Shown here in pieces: positions 1 to 9,104 of a DNA stretch of 64,000 nt (position 1 is the stretch's first letter; every line of letters starts with the position of its first letter). A program made the position numbers and the translations under genes. The notes under the pieces are model-generated. The model was not told the DNA's origin and ran no database searches. It saw only the letters and a program-made list of their open reading frames with translations. The stretch is from AP-15 sp963703855 (lineage in GTDB: Bacteria > Pseudomonadota > Alphaproteobacteria > ATCC43930 > CGMCC-115725), in NCBI GenBank assembly GCA_963703855.1, contig CAVPFW010000006.1, forward strand, positions 36,963 through 100,962, in the 5' to 3' direction.

Positions 1-261
1 GACGACATAAGCGAGCGTCAGCCAGCGCGTCGCCTGGCGCGGATCGTGGTGGACCGTCATCAGCGAGCGGGGCAGCAGCCGCCGCTCCAGGCTGGCGCGA
101 TGGTAATGCCGCACATTGGCCGCGCGGCTCGGCCGAAACGATCTGGTTATGCGGGTTCCAGCGGGGGCCGCGACGGCGGTGCGGCGGATCAGATCGTCAA
201 AGATCGGGCTGTTTCGAAGGAGACGCGTGGAAAGTACATGGTCGATGTGGAAAACCGCCAT
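1..261 (-). CDS. Probable glycosyltransferase, N-terminal part (runs off window)
   Basis: The open frame begins with ATG and continues past the left edge, so only the first 87 residues are visible. The start reads MAVFHIDHVLSTRLLRNSPI, and further on comes LMTVHHDPRQATRWLTLAYVV. The latter resembles the first alpha/beta unit of a GT-B glycosyltransferase, where the acceptor side often has an H-H-D stretch. It is divergent from the next glycosyltransferase, with about 80 bp between the two starts, which probably holds both promoters. The assignment leans on neighbourhood as much as on sequence; the catalytic C-terminal domain is not in the window. Confidence 0.55.
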   Translation of the reverse strand, partial: MAVFHIDHVLSTRLLRNSPIFDDLIRRTAVAAPAGTRITRSFRPSRAANVRHYHRASLERRLLPRSLMTVHHDPRQATRWLTLAYVV

Positions 262-341
262 TGCCGGCGCATTCTAGTCAGGCCGTGCAATCGTGTCGAG
301 CCGCCCCGCGAAGCCGCCGGGCCCGGGCATCGGCACCCGCC

Positions 342-1901
342 ATGACTGGGTTTCGCCGCGTCGCAAATCCGCGCGCCGTAATCGGCGCCGTCTCCGCCGG
401 GCATCGGGTGAGCGGCGCCCTCGGCGCTCTCGGCCTCGCCCTGCTGCGCCGCTGCCCGCCATGGCTGGTGGACGCCGCCGCCCGGCTGCCGCCGCTGCGC
501 CGGCCCGCCGCGCGACTGCACGAATACCGCGGGCGATTGCGCCGGGCCGCCCGTTTCGCCGGCGGCGACGGCACCCGCTACGGCGCGCGGCTGGCCGAGT
601 TGGCGATCGCATTGGAGCGGGGCGGATTGCCGCTGCTGCTGCCGCCGCCCGACCGGCCGGCGAGCAGTTTCAATGGCCGAATGGTGATGGCGCTCTACGG
701 CTCCGAGCCGTGGTTCGCCAACGGCTATTCGATCCGGTCCCGCTGTCTGCTCGAAGAGCTCGCGGCGGCGGGGGTCCGCTGCGTGCCGGTGACCCGGCCC
801 AACTTTCCGCAAGATCTGCCCGCGGGTCGAAACGCTGCGCCGGTCGCCGAGGAGGAATATGCCGGGCGGCGCTACCGCCGCCTGTCGGCCGGGCCCCGCA
901 TGATGGACGATCCGGTCGGCGACTACATCGCCGCCTTTGCCGACGAACTCGCGGCTATCGTGCGCGCCGGCGGGGCCAGCATCGTCCACGCCGCCTCGAA
1001 CCATGTCGTCGGGCTCGCCGCCTGCCTTGCGGCCGAGCGCACCGGCGCGCGCAGCGTATATGAGATCCGCGGTTTGTGGCATTGGAGCACGGCGACCCGC
1101 TGGCCGGGCTGGGAAGGAACCGAGACTTTCGCACTGCACGAGGCGCTCGAGCGCCAGGCGGCATTGCGCGCCGATCGGGTCGTCGTGCTGAGCCGGCCGC
1201 TCGCCGCTCATGTGCGGTGCTGGGGCGTGCCGGAAGAGCGCATCGTCATCGCCGCCAACGGCGTCGACACGGGCCTGTTCAAGCCGCTGCCGCGCGATTG
1301 CAGATTGCGCCGGGCGCTCGGCGCGGGGCCACGCACCTTTCTCATCGGCTTCGTCGGAACCTTCAACCGCTACGAGGGGCTCGACACTCTGCTGGAAGCC
1401 GTGGCGATCATCCGCGCCCGGGGGATCGACGCGGCGGCGGCGCTGATCGGCGACGGCGAGGAGGGACCGCGGCTGCAAGCGCTGGCGCGGAAATTGCGCG
1501 TGCCCGCCTCGTTCCCCGGCCGGGTCCCGTTCGAGCAGGTTCCGACCTATCTCGCGGCCTGCGACGTCTATCCGATCGCGCGGCGCAACGCCTATGTCAC
1601 CTCGCTGGTGCCGCCGCTCAAGCTGGCGGAGGCGATGGCCTGCGCGGTGCCGGTCGTCGTCGCCGATCTGCCGCCGCTGACCGAGTGCGTGGGCCATCAA
1701 CGCACCGGGCTGGTCTATGGGCACGGCGCCGGCGCGCTCGCCGATGCGCTGCAGCGGGTGCATGCCGATCCCGTTTTCGCCGCCGCAGTGGCGGCTGCCG
1801 GGCGCGATTGGGTCGCCGAGCACCGCAGCTGGCGGGCTGCGGCCGCGGCGCTCTTGTCGGCCTATTCGGCGGCGACGGCCCAGCCCGCGGCTGCCCCTTG
1901 A
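342..1901 (+). CDS. GT4-family glycosyltransferase
   Basis: A 519-residue GT-B enzyme expected to transfer a sugar from a nucleotide donor to a growing surface glycan at the cytoplasmic face. The N-terminal domain has GSEPWFANGYSIRS and later VYEIRGLWHW, typical of WbuB-like GT4 proteins. The hinge region reads ALRADRVVVLS followed by IVIAANGVDT. The C-terminal donor domain has FVGTFNRYEGLDTLLEA and the acidic donor-binding segment KLAEAMACAVPVVVAD. The ATG used gives a protein that starts close to the first beta strand; a longer in-frame extension upstream would overlap the divergent promoter region. Sugar specificity cannot be read from the sequence. Confidence 0.88.
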   Translation: MTGFRRVANPRAVIGAVSAGHRVSGALGALGLALLRRCPPWLVDAAARLPPLRRPAARLHEYRGRLRRAARFAGGDGTRYGARLAELAIALERGGLPLLLPPPDRPASSFNGRMVMALYGSEPWFANGYSIRSRCLLEELAAAGVRCVPVTRPNFPQDLPAGRNAAPVAEEEYAGRRYRRLSAGPRMMDDPVGDYIAAFADELAAIVRAGGASIVHAASNHVVGLAACLAAERTGARSVYEIRGLWHWSTATRWPGWEGTETFALHEALERQAALRADRVVVLSRPLAAHVRCWGVPEERIVIAANGVDTGLFKPLPRDCRLRRALGAGPRTFLIGFVGTFNRYEGLDTLLEAVAIIRARGIDAAAALIGDGEEGPRLQALARKLRVPASFPGRVPFEQVPTYLAACDVYPIARRNAYVTSLVPPLKLAEAMACAVPVVVADLPPLTECVGHQRTGLVYGHGAGALADALQRVHADPVFAAAVAAAGRDWVAEHRSWRAAAAALLSAYSAATAQPAAAP

Positions 1902-1920
1902 GGCGGGTTGCCGGCGAGGA

Positions 1921-3081
1921 TCATCGCCGGCGCCGGCCGAACGCAGCGGCGAGCGCCGCCGTCAGCTCGGCGCCGACCGTGCTGCCGCGATGGCGGGCGG
2001 CGAGGTTCCGCGCCGCAGCACCGGCCGCCGACCACGCCGCGGGGTCGGTTCCGCAGCGGACGAGGGCGGCCACGACCTCGTCCCCTGTGGCGGCGAAAAA
2101 CGGGTATCCCTCGCCCAGCAGCCGGCGATGCATCGCCGTCGGGTTGCACACCACCGGCAGGCCGAGGGCGCCGTAATCGATCAGCTTGGTCGACAATTCG
2201 AGCGAGCGGTCGAGCTCGGGCGAGCGCCACGACAGCCCGACATGGCCGCTTGCCGCCAATTTCAGCGCGCCGCCCCGCGTCAATCCGCCGCTCCATCTGA
2301 CCCCTTCGCGGTCCAGCGCCGCGCGCATCTGCGGCGGAAATCCCCGATCGGGGTGGGACAGGAATTTGTTGCCGGCGACGTGCAGCTCGGCGGCGATCCC
2401 GCGCTGCGCCAGCAGACCCGGCAGCGCCGTCATCTCCAAGGTATTCCACGCCGGAGCGAACTTGCCGATATAGACCAGCCGCAGGATCTCGCCCGGCATC
2501 GGCGGGCGGGCCGGAGGAAGGGCGAACGCCTGGTCGCCGGCGATCGGCGGCACGAGCGCGGTCGGCACGGTTTCGGCGAGCCGGAAATGCCGGCGCAGAT
2601 GGGCGGCGATCTCCGGCGTCTGGCACAGCAGCAAGGATGCACGCCGCAATGTGCGGACGAGCCCGACGCGCCCGAGCCATCCAATCTGCGCCGGATCCTG
2701 GGCGAAATCGGTTAGGTAGAAGGCGAGCCGCCCGCGCAACGAGCGCGTCGCGGCCGCCGCCCGCGCGGTTCGCCGGCCGCGTACCAGGACGGCGTCGAAT
2801 TTCTCGGTGAGATCGAGGCGCTCGAGCAGGCGCACCGCCTGCCGTGCCGACAATAGCCCGCGCCGCGCCGGCGATGCCCAGCCCCGGGCGAACGGGTCGA
2901 CGAGGGTGACGCCGGCAACGCCGTCGACCACCCCGAGCACTTCGTGTTGCCGGCGCGGAGCCCGCAGCAGCACATTGACCTCGCAGCCGCAGCGCCCGAG
3001 GATCGCCGCGACCTCGGCCAGCCAGATCGCCGGGCCCTCGACGAGATTCGCGTCAACCTCGGCGTAGAGGGCGATCCGCAT
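1921..3081 (-). CDS. Glycosyltransferase, GT4-like
   Basis: A 386-residue GT-B-type protein starting MRIALYAEVDANLVEGPAIW, a normal first strand for glycosyltransferases. The C-terminal domain contains RLVYIGKFAPAWN and a donor-side KLIDYGALGLPVVCNP, where the usual E-A-x-A-x-G segment is replaced by I-D-Y-G-A-L-G. It is convergent with the preceding glycosyltransferase. Its start overlaps the end of the oxidoreductase gene by 29 bp, so the two are translationally coupled in one minus-strand operon with the acyltransferase. The acceptor and donor sugars are unknown. Confidence 0.82.
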   Translation of the reverse strand: MRIALYAEVDANLVEGPAIWLAEVAAILGRCGCEVNVLLRAPRRQHEVLGVVDGVAGVTLVDPFARGWASPARRGLLSARQAVRLLERLDLTEKFDAVLVRGRRTARAAAATRSLRGRLAFYLTDFAQDPAQIGWLGRVGLVRTLRRASLLLCQTPEIAAHLRRHFRLAETVPTALVPPIAGDQAFALPPARPPMPGEILRLVYIGKFAPAWNTLEMTALPGLLAQRGIAAELHVAGNKFLSHPDRGFPPQMRAALDREGVRWSGGLTRGGALKLAASGHVGLSWRSPELDRSLELSTKLIDYGALGLPVVCNPTAMHRRLLGEGYPFFAATGDEVVAALVRCGTDPAAWSAAGAAARNLAARHRGSTVGAELTAALAAAFGRRRR

Positions 3082-4087
3082 GCTGGAGCCTCAGCAGCTC
3101 GAGCGCTTCCATCACATGCACCGAATCGGCGAGCGTTCCCTCCTGCTCCGGGGCGCGGCTGCGCACCGCCTCGACAAAGCCGGCCATCTGCGCCTCGAAG
3201 ATGTTGACCTGACCGCAGCCGAGCTCGGTGCGGCCGGCGCCGTAGCCGCCCGCCGGCTTGATGGCAAAGACGAATTGCGGCATTTCGGCTTGGATCGACG
3301 CCATCAACGTGCCGTTGTCGCCCTGCACCTCGAGGATCTGGGTGAAGGACGGCGTCAACAGATCGGCCTGGATCACCACCGGCACCCCGGCGCGGGTCCA
3401 AAAGCGGGCGAGCACGAAATCCTCGGCGTCGACCTTCTCGATCTTCCCGGCGATTGCCCGCTGCGGGCGAAACAGCTCATGCATGATCAGCTCGGCACGC
3501 TCGATCGGCCCGAAATACCAGACCGCGAGATCGAGCATATGCACCAGCATCTCGTTGAGGGCGCCGCCGCCCTCGCCGACGCGATGCTTCCACAGCGCGG
3601 CCGAGCCGCGGCCGCCGATGCGCATGGTCGCCACCGCGAGCTTGCCGATGACCGGGCTGACCCCGCTGTCGCGCGCGCCGGCGAGGATGCCGCGGGCCTT
3701 CTGGAATATCGGGGCGTGGCGGTAGACATAGCCGACCATGCCGACGCGGTCGAAGCGCTCGGCGAGCCGATGGAGCTCGCGGGCCTCGGACGCGGTCTCG
3801 CACAGCGGCTTCTCGCAGAAGAAATCCTTGCCCGCCGCTATCGCCCGGCGGATCAGTGGCGCATGGAACGGGGTCGGGACGCAGAGGTCGATCGCGGTCA
3901 GCTCCGGGTCGCCGAAGATCTGCTCGGCGCTGTCGACAAAGCGCAGCCCTTCGCTGGCGGCGAGCCTGCGGGCCAGGGCGGGGTCCTGGTCGGCCAGCAC
4001 GATCTCGGTGTACGGGCACAGCCGCAGACCGCTGATGTGCTTCACCGCCTGCTTGCCGCACCCGATCAGGCCAATCTTGACGGTCAT
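3053..4087 (-). CDS. Gfo/Idh/MocA-family sugar oxidoreductase (WbpB-like candidate)
   Basis: A 344-residue NAD(P)-dependent oxidoreductase. The N-terminal Rossmann domain shows GLIGCGKQAVKH and then the family hallmark FFCEKPLCE, whose lysine is the conserved catalytic position. The C-terminal alpha/beta domain has GGALNEMLVHMLDLAVWYFG, the usual substrate-side region. In the same locus lie an LbH acyltransferase and a DegT aminotransferase. In Pseudomonas WbpB-WbpE-WbpD, these three activities oxidise C3 of a UDP-sugar acid, aminate it and acetylate the amine. That role is inference from the trio; many other Gfo/Idh/MocA reactions are possible. Confidence 0.85.
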   Translation of the reverse strand: MTVKIGLIGCGKQAVKHISGLRLCPYTEIVLADQDPALARRLAASEGLRFVDSAEQIFGDPELTAIDLCVPTPFHAPLIRRAIAAGKDFFCEKPLCETASEARELHRLAERFDRVGMVGYVYRHAPIFQKARGILAGARDSGVSPVIGKLAVATMRIGGRGSAALWKHRVGEGGGALNEMLVHMLDLAVWYFGPIERAELIMHELFRPQRAIAGKIEKVDAEDFVLARFWTRAGVPVVIQADLLTPSFTQILEVQGDNGTLMASIQAEMPQFVFAIKPAGGYGAGRTELGCGQVNIFEAQMAGFVEAVRSRAPEQEGTLADSVHVMEALELLRLQHADRPLRRG

Positions 4088-4105
4088 CGAACCACCCCCA
4101 CCCCT

Positions 4106-4726
4106 TTATCCGCTCAGATGCCCGGCCCAGGACAGCGCCATGTTGGCCTCGCGCAGCCCCTCGGGCAGCGGGCGGATTTCGCCGGGCACGCCGACCACCA
4201 GCCGCCCGGGCGGGACTTCCTTGGTCACCACCGCGCCGGCGGCGATGAACGAGCCCGCGCCGACCCGCACCCCCGGCAGCAGCACCACGGCCCCGCCGAT
4301 CGTCACGTTGTCCTCGAGGACGCAGCCCTCCGGCCGATATCGGTCGCGCATCCTTAACGGATAGCGGTCGTTGAGAATGGTCACCCCGGGCCCGAGGAAG
4401 ACCCGGTCGCCGAGGGTGCAGTGGGTCGGGATGAAGCAATTGGCCTCGATCTTGACAAAGCTGCCGATGCGGACCTGGCCCTCGATGACCGTGTTGGTGC
4501 CGACGACGACGTGGTCGCCGATCACCGTGGCGGCGCGGATCAGCACGTGATGCCCGGTCTGGAAGTGGTCGCCGGCGGTCACGTCGCCGTAAATGACGGT
4601 GCCGGAGCGGATCCGGGCATGCGCGCCCAGGCATGCCGGGCCGCAATCGGCCTTGTATTTGAGCCCGAGCTGGGCGCCCGGCTGGATCTCGCAATCGGCG
4701 CCGGCCCGGAAGAACTGCTCGAACAT
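4106..4726 (-). CDS. Left-handed beta-helix acyltransferase (WbpD-like candidate)
   Basis: A 206-residue protein almost entirely made of hexapeptide repeats ([LIV]-G-x-x-x-x), for example AHARIRSGTVIYGDVTAG and VIGDHVVVGTNTVIEG. It ends in the classic GSFIAAGAVVTKEVPPGRLV and VVGVPG closing motif of trimeric acyl- and acetyltransferases. The internal NDRYPLRMRDRYRPE loop is typical of sugar N-acetyltransferases. The start MFEQFF is preferred to an ATG five codons upstream because a run of G with GGGGGGAG lies just before it. It is directly upstream of the oxidoreductase (18-bp gap), with which it may make a 3-acetamido sugar. Confidence 0.87.
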   Translation of the reverse strand: MFEQFFRAGADCEIQPGAQLGLKYKADCGPACLGAHARIRSGTVIYGDVTAGDHFQTGHHVLIRAATVIGDHVVVGTNTVIEGQVRIGSFVKIEANCFIPTHCTLGDRVFLGPGVTILNDRYPLRMRDRYRPEGCVLEDNVTIGGAVVLLPGVRVGAGSFIAAGAVVTKEVPPGRLVVGVPGEIRPLPEGLREANMALSWAGHLSG

Positions 4727-4823
4727 CGCTCCCCCCTTCATCTGCCGATCTGCGACAAGTCGCGAGGGCCGGCGGCAGCGCCGGCCCGGGTGCGGCGAGA
4801 CCCTCCGCCGCAGCTTTCGACCA

Positions 4824-6194
4824 TCAGCCGCTCTGCTGATGACGCAGAAAGGAAATCCTGGTCCGGGAGAGCCCGCGCAGCGGCCGCCGCGAACGGGTCG
4901 CGCTTGAGCCCGACCACGCCGTCGATCCCAAGGTCTCGATCATTCTGACATAGGGAGCGCTCTCGCGTTCCCAGATCAGCGCGGAGGCGGCGCGGTCGAC
5001 CGCCCGACGGAAGCCGGCGAGCGCCGCCGGCTCCATCATCATGCCGACGGCCGCGGCAAGCGCCCCCGCGTCATCCTCGTCGAACAACCGGCCCAGGCGC
5101 CATTCGTGCACCAGCCGGGCGATCTCGGGCAACGGCGTCGCGGCGACCGGCAGCCGCGCCCCAATCATCTGGAACAGCCGATTGGGCAGGCTGAGGCGAT
5201 TGTTGCGGGATACGCCCTGGCGCGCGATCACCCCGATATCGGCTCCGGCGGCATAGGCGGGGATCGCGTGGACCGGCTGCAGCGGCGGCACGTGAAAGCG
5301 CTCGGCGACGCCGCGCTCGGCGGCGTGCTGCCGCATGCGCGCGACAAAGCCGCGCTCGCCCTCGGGGCCGAGCGCCGCGAAATGAACCTCATGGGGCAAG
5401 CCCGCGAGCGCGTCGATGACGGTCTCGACCCCCTCCCCGGGGCGCAAGGTGTTCAGGTGAAGCAGCAGGCGCACCTGCTCGCTCAGGCCCAGATCGCGCC
5501 GCAGGCGGCCATCGGACGGCCAGTTCCCGTCGTGCTGGCAGTTGCGCAAAACCAGCGGAGGTGGAACGCGAAAGCGGTCGGCAATGTCGTCGGCCAGCGC
5601 CTGGTTCACCGTCACCCAGCCTTCGGCGGAGCACGCGATGTCGATCTCGCGGCGCATCTCGGCCAGGCGGACGGCGCGCGCTACCGGCCATTTCGGCAAT
5701 TTCTCGTCGTCGAACGGGACCTCGACCACATCGTAGACGAGGCGCCCGCCGCAGCGTCGGCGCACAGCGGCAGCGGCGATCAGCGCCTTCTCGTCATGGG
5801 CTTGGATCACATCGAACGACCGGCCGGCCAGCAGCGCCGCGGCGCGGCGGGCAAACACGCTGGTGCGGTTGCGCTGCGCCGCCACTGCCCCCGAGGCGGC
5901 GAGGCGCAGACCGGCGCCCCGCGGCAGCGGCAGCGCACGCCGCGCGACATCAAGGACCGTCATCAAGGATTTAGGGTAGGCCGGGATCCCGGCGGCGATG
6001 GCGGTCGTGCCATTTTCCGCAGCCGCCGCCTGCAGATCCGGAACGCCGAACCCGACCACGGTCACGCGGTGGCCCGCCTGCGCCAGCGCCGCCGCCTGGC
6101 GCGCGACCCGGGTGTTGCGGCTCAAATCCTTGTAGGCGATGATGCATACCGACAAGCCGGGCTGCCGGCCCGGCGCCGCGCTGTCCTGCGCCAT
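4824..6194 (-). CDS. GT4-family glycosyltransferase
   Basis: A 456-residue protein. The N-terminal domain begins at GLSVCIIAYKDLSRNTRVA; N-T-R-V with an Arg is characteristic of one GT4 branch. The middle contains FDVIQAHDEKALIAA and LVYDVVEVPFDDEK. The C-terminal domain has LLLHLNTLRPGEGVETVIDAL and the donor loop NRLSLPNRLFQMIGARLPV. The ATG chosen lies 2 nt after the stop of the aminotransferase gene, suggesting coupled translation. The last 40 residues are Arg/Ser-rich and look like low-complexity extension. The substrate is unknown. Confidence 0.86.
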   Translation of the reverse strand: MAQDSAAPGRQPGLSVCIIAYKDLSRNTRVARQAAALAQAGHRVTVVGFGVPDLQAAAAENGTTAIAAGIPAYPKSLMTVLDVARRALPLPRGAGLRLAASGAVAAQRNRTSVFARRAAALLAGRSFDVIQAHDEKALIAAAAVRRRCGGRLVYDVVEVPFDDEKLPKWPVARAVRLAEMRREIDIACSAEGWVTVNQALADDIADRFRVPPPLVLRNCQHDGNWPSDGRLRRDLGLSEQVRLLLHLNTLRPGEGVETVIDALAGLPHEVHFAALGPEGERGFVARMRQHAAERGVAERFHVPPLQPVHAIPAYAAGADIGVIARQGVSRNNRLSLPNRLFQMIGARLPVAATPLPEIARLVHEWRLGRLFDEDDAGALAAAVGMMMEPAALAGFRRAVDRAASALIWERESAPYVRMIETLGSTAWSGSSATRSRRPLRGLSRTRISFLRHQQSG

Positions 6195-6196
6195 TC

Positions 6197-7345
6197 TCAG
6201 CCCAGGATCGCGCGCACGGCTCGGCAAATGTGCTGCGATTGCGCGGCAGTCAGGTAGGGATGCATCGGCAGGCTGAGCACCTCGTCCTTGAGGCGCTCGG
6301 TCACCGGCAGGCCGCCGGGTGCAACCGGGCAATCGCGATAGGGCGCCTGCATGTGCAGCGGGCGGGGATAATAGATCTCGGTGCGGACCCCGCGCTCGCC
6401 GAGCCCGCGCTGCAATTCGTCGCGGCGGTCCGTTCGGATCGTGTATTGGGCCCAGGCGGAGGCGTCGCCGGCCGGCACGCGGGGCACGGCGACCAGGCCG
6501 TCCAAACCCTCGGCATAGCGCTCGGCCACACGCCGGCGCAGGGCCAGCTCCTCGTCGAAGATCGCGAGCTTCTCGGTCAGGACCACGGCCTGCAAGGTGT
6601 CGAGCCGCGCGTTGAAGCCGACCCGCACATTATCGTATTTGCCCTGTGCGCCGCGCCCATGGATGCGGATCGAGCGCAGCACCTCGGCGGTCTCGGGGTC
6701 GTCGGTGAACATGGCGCCGCCGTCGCCCCAGCAGCCGAGCGGCTTGGCTGGAAAAAAGCTGGTCGCGGTGATGTCGGCGAGGACCCCGACCCGGCGGTTG
6801 CCCTGCGCGCCGCCAAACGACTGGGCAGCATCGGCCACCACCTTCAGCCCCTCTTCGCGAGCGATGGCGTTGATCGCCTCGTAATCGGCGGGAATGCCGA
6901 ACAGATCGACCGGAATGATCGCCTTCGGGGTCAGCGCGGCGTCCTTGCGGATGTGCGCGACGGCAGATTTCAGGCTGGCCGCGTCGAGGTTCATGGTTTC
7001 GAGGTCGACATCGACGAAGACCGGGGTCGCCCCGACCAGGCACACCACCTCGGCCGTCGCGGTGAAGGTCCAGCTCGGCAGAAACACCGCGTCCCCGGGC
7101 CCGACGCCCAAGGCCAGCAGCGGCACCCACAGCGCCATCGTGCCGCTCGAGCACGACACCACCTCGGCGGCGGCGGTGAACTGCGCCAGCCGCTTCTCCA
7201 GCTCGCCGATCTCGGGCCCCATGATGTACTGGCCGTGATCGACGACCCGCCGCCAGCCTTCCTCGACGCGTCCGCGCACACGATCGCGCTGCGTCTTCAG
7301 GTCGATGAATTCGATGGGAGGAACCGCCTCCGATTGATCTGCCAA
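6197..7345 (-). CDS. DegT/DnrJ/EryC1/StrS-family sugar aminotransferase (WbpE-like candidate)
   Basis: A PLP-dependent aminotransferase acting on nucleotide keto-sugars. It shows the N-terminal IEFIDLKTQRDRVRGRVEEG, the cofactor region CSSGTMALWVPLLAL, the PLP-ring Asp in VVADAAQSFG, and the Schiff-base lysine in SFFPAKPLGCWGDGGAM. The C-terminal YYPRPLHMQAPYRDC and LSLPMHPYL motifs are standard for the family. I prefer the TTG start with GAGGGG 9 nt upstream, which gives MADQSEAVPP; an ATG 16 codons earlier is the alternative but lacks a ribosome site. With the oxidoreductase and LbH acyltransferase it completes a WbpB/E/D-type set. Confidence 0.92.
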   Translation of the reverse strand: MADQSEAVPPIEFIDLKTQRDRVRGRVEEGWRRVVDHGQYIMGPEIGELEKRLAQFTAAAEVVSCSSGTMALWVPLLALGVGPGDAVFLPSWTFTATAEVVCLVGATPVFVDVDLETMNLDAASLKSAVAHIRKDAALTPKAIIPVDLFGIPADYEAINAIAREEGLKVVADAAQSFGGAQGNRRVGVLADITATSFFPAKPLGCWGDGGAMFTDDPETAEVLRSIRIHGRGAQGKYDNVRVGFNARLDTLQAVVLTEKLAIFDEELALRRRVAERYAEGLDGLVAVPRVPAGDASAWAQYTIRTDRRDELQRGLGERGVRTEIYYPRPLHMQAPYRDCPVAPGGLPVTERLKDEVLSLPMHPYLTAAQSQHICRAVRAILG

Positions 7346-7634
7346 CGCCTGGATCCCCTCGCTGCCGACCCTCAGAGGCCCCGAGGGTGGCATATTCGGC
7401 GGTCCGGCTGCAATACCTTGCGGCTGCAATTGCAACGCCCTGCTCGACCCTCCGGCAATACGGTCGCCGGCCGGCCGGCGGCAAGGCGCCTGCGGCTGCT
7501 TGCGTGCGGGTGAATTTTGTGTGTTAGCTGGCCGGCGTGCGAGCGGTCGCGAGATCCGCCCAGCCGGTCGAATTCGGGATGATGGCGGAGCGCCGCATGG
7601 TGAGCCTCGCGGGCGGGGTCGACAGGCATCGCAG
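7346..7634. promoter_or_regulatory. Divergent intergenic region between aminotransferase and glycosyltransferase
   Basis: A 289-bp space between divergently transcribed polysaccharide genes. It should contain promoters for both arms of the locus. I see no clear sigma-70 boxes, operator palindrome or RNA structure. Reading frames here have no coding character beyond the possible alternative starts of the two flanking genes. Confidence 0.35.
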
Positions 7635-9095
7635 ATGCCGACCCGGACACCCGGATCGACAGCCCTGACGGCTGCGGGAGCGGTGCCGTTGCGCATGCCT
7701 CGGCGGATCGCAAGGCGCCTTTATCAGGCGACCGGGTGGCGTGGTCTCGCCCCGCTGTTCGTCCCCGGACCGCACCACAACCGAAACCGCCTGCCGTTCG
7801 CCCGCGCCGGGGGTGCCTTGGCGGGTCGCGACGCGGTCCTGATCCAGCCGAGCGGCGTCGTCAACCGCGCCCGGGTGCTCCGCATCGCGCAATCATTGCT
7901 CGATGCCGGCTGGTCGGTGGCGTTCATGACCAAGCTGCCGCCGCGGCACAGAACCTTCGATGCCGAAATCGGCGAGGCCCTGGGCTGCCCGGTGTTCTAT
8001 TTTCCCGATGCCCACGCTTTTCTGCCGACGGCAGGGGTGCGGGTTCCGGCGCTGAACTGGTCGCTGATGGTGCAATACCTCAACGCGGCGATGTGGAGCC
8101 GTGTCCGCGCGATGCGGCCGCGGGTGATCCACACCTTCGGCGTCAGCGCCATCGGCCTCGGCCACGATTTTCGCGATCGGCTGCGCAACGAAGGTCACGA
8201 CGCCGTGTGGTTCCACGATTTTCTCGAGCGCACCGCCGGCCATCGCTTTGGCGGCGACCGGGTGGCGGACGGGGCCGAAGACATCGAATGGCGGCGCGCC
8301 GTAGTGGCCTTTGAGACGGCGCATGCGCGTCATCCCGACCACGGCTTCACGGTCTCGCCATCCCTCGCCGCGGCATTGACGGCGGATTACCGGCTCGAGC
8401 GCGAGCCGACGGTGCTGCTCAACGCGCCGCGTCTGCGCGACTTCGACGCGGCCGCGCGGCCGACCGTGCGCGAGGCGGCCGGAATTGGCCCGGATGCGCC
8501 GCTGATCGTCTATGCGGGGGGCATCACCCCGCTGCGCGGGATCGAGACCCTGGTGGCGGCGCTTTCCCGCCTGCCCGAGGCTCATCTCGTGCTGATGATC
8601 GCGGGACGCAGCCCCTATGTGCTGAGCTTGCTCGACCAGGCCCGTGCGGCCGACTGCGCCGCGCGGCTGCATTTTCACCCCTATGTCGATCCCGAGCGGA
8701 TCTCAAGCTTCATGCGCGACGCCACCCTCGGGGTTCACCCGCTGACCCGCTACGGCAATGCCGAGGTGGCGCTGCCGAACAAATTGTTCGATTACCTGCA
8801 TGCGGGGTTGCCGGTGGTGGTCAGCGACTGCCGGTCGATGGCCGATTTCGTTCGCCGTCACGGGGTCGGGCGGGTCTTTGCCGCCGGCGATGCCAGTTCG
8901 CTCGCCGCAGCTGTGCGCGCGGTCGTCGCCGATCGCGTCGCCCTGCGGGCGCATATCGGCGCGGCCGGCATTCGCGACGCCTTTTGCTGGGAGCGCGAGC
9001 AGGAGCCGCTGCTCGAAATCTACCGGCGCTGCTTCGATCGGCCGCGGACCGGCGCCCCGAGCCGGACGGAAATGGCGCTCGGGCAAGGCGCATAA
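7635..9095 (+). CDS. GT4-family glycosyltransferase
   Basis: A 486-residue GT-B protein. The N-terminal domain has VNRARVLRIAQSLLDAGWSV and VIHTFGVSAIGLG. The C-terminal domain has VYAGGITPLRGIETLVAAL and the donor loop EVALPNKLFDYLHAGLPVVV, a good match to GT4 (E-x7-E replaced by an N-K-L-F-D-Y variant). Two ATG starts are possible, 20 codons apart; neither has a strong ribosome site, so the N terminus is uncertain. It is followed within 10 bp by the deacetylase-like genes, so probably one transcript. Confidence 0.86.
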   Translation: MPTRTPGSTALTAAGAVPLRMPRRIARRLYQATGWRGLAPLFVPGPHHNRNRLPFARAGGALAGRDAVLIQPSGVVNRARVLRIAQSLLDAGWSVAFMTKLPPRHRTFDAEIGEALGCPVFYFPDAHAFLPTAGVRVPALNWSLMVQYLNAAMWSRVRAMRPRVIHTFGVSAIGLGHDFRDRLRNEGHDAVWFHDFLERTAGHRFGGDRVADGAEDIEWRRAVVAFETAHARHPDHGFTVSPSLAAALTADYRLEREPTVLLNAPRLRDFDAAARPTVREAAGIGPDAPLIVYAGGITPLRGIETLVAALSRLPEAHLVLMIAGRSPYVLSLLDQARAADCAARLHFHPYVDPERISSFMRDATLGVHPLTRYGNAEVALPNKLFDYLHAGLPVVVSDCRSMADFVRRHGVGRVFAAGDASSLAAAVRAVVADRVALRAHIGAAGIRDAFCWEREQEPLLEIYRRCFDRPRTGAPSRTEMALGQGA

Positions 9096-9104
9096 CACGG
9101 ATCG

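Noticed and set aside
189..1823. Long open frame on the minus strand opposite the first glycosyltransferase
   Set aside because: Arg/Pro/His-rich product without domain character; it is the antisense of a clear GT4 gene and arises from high G+C content.
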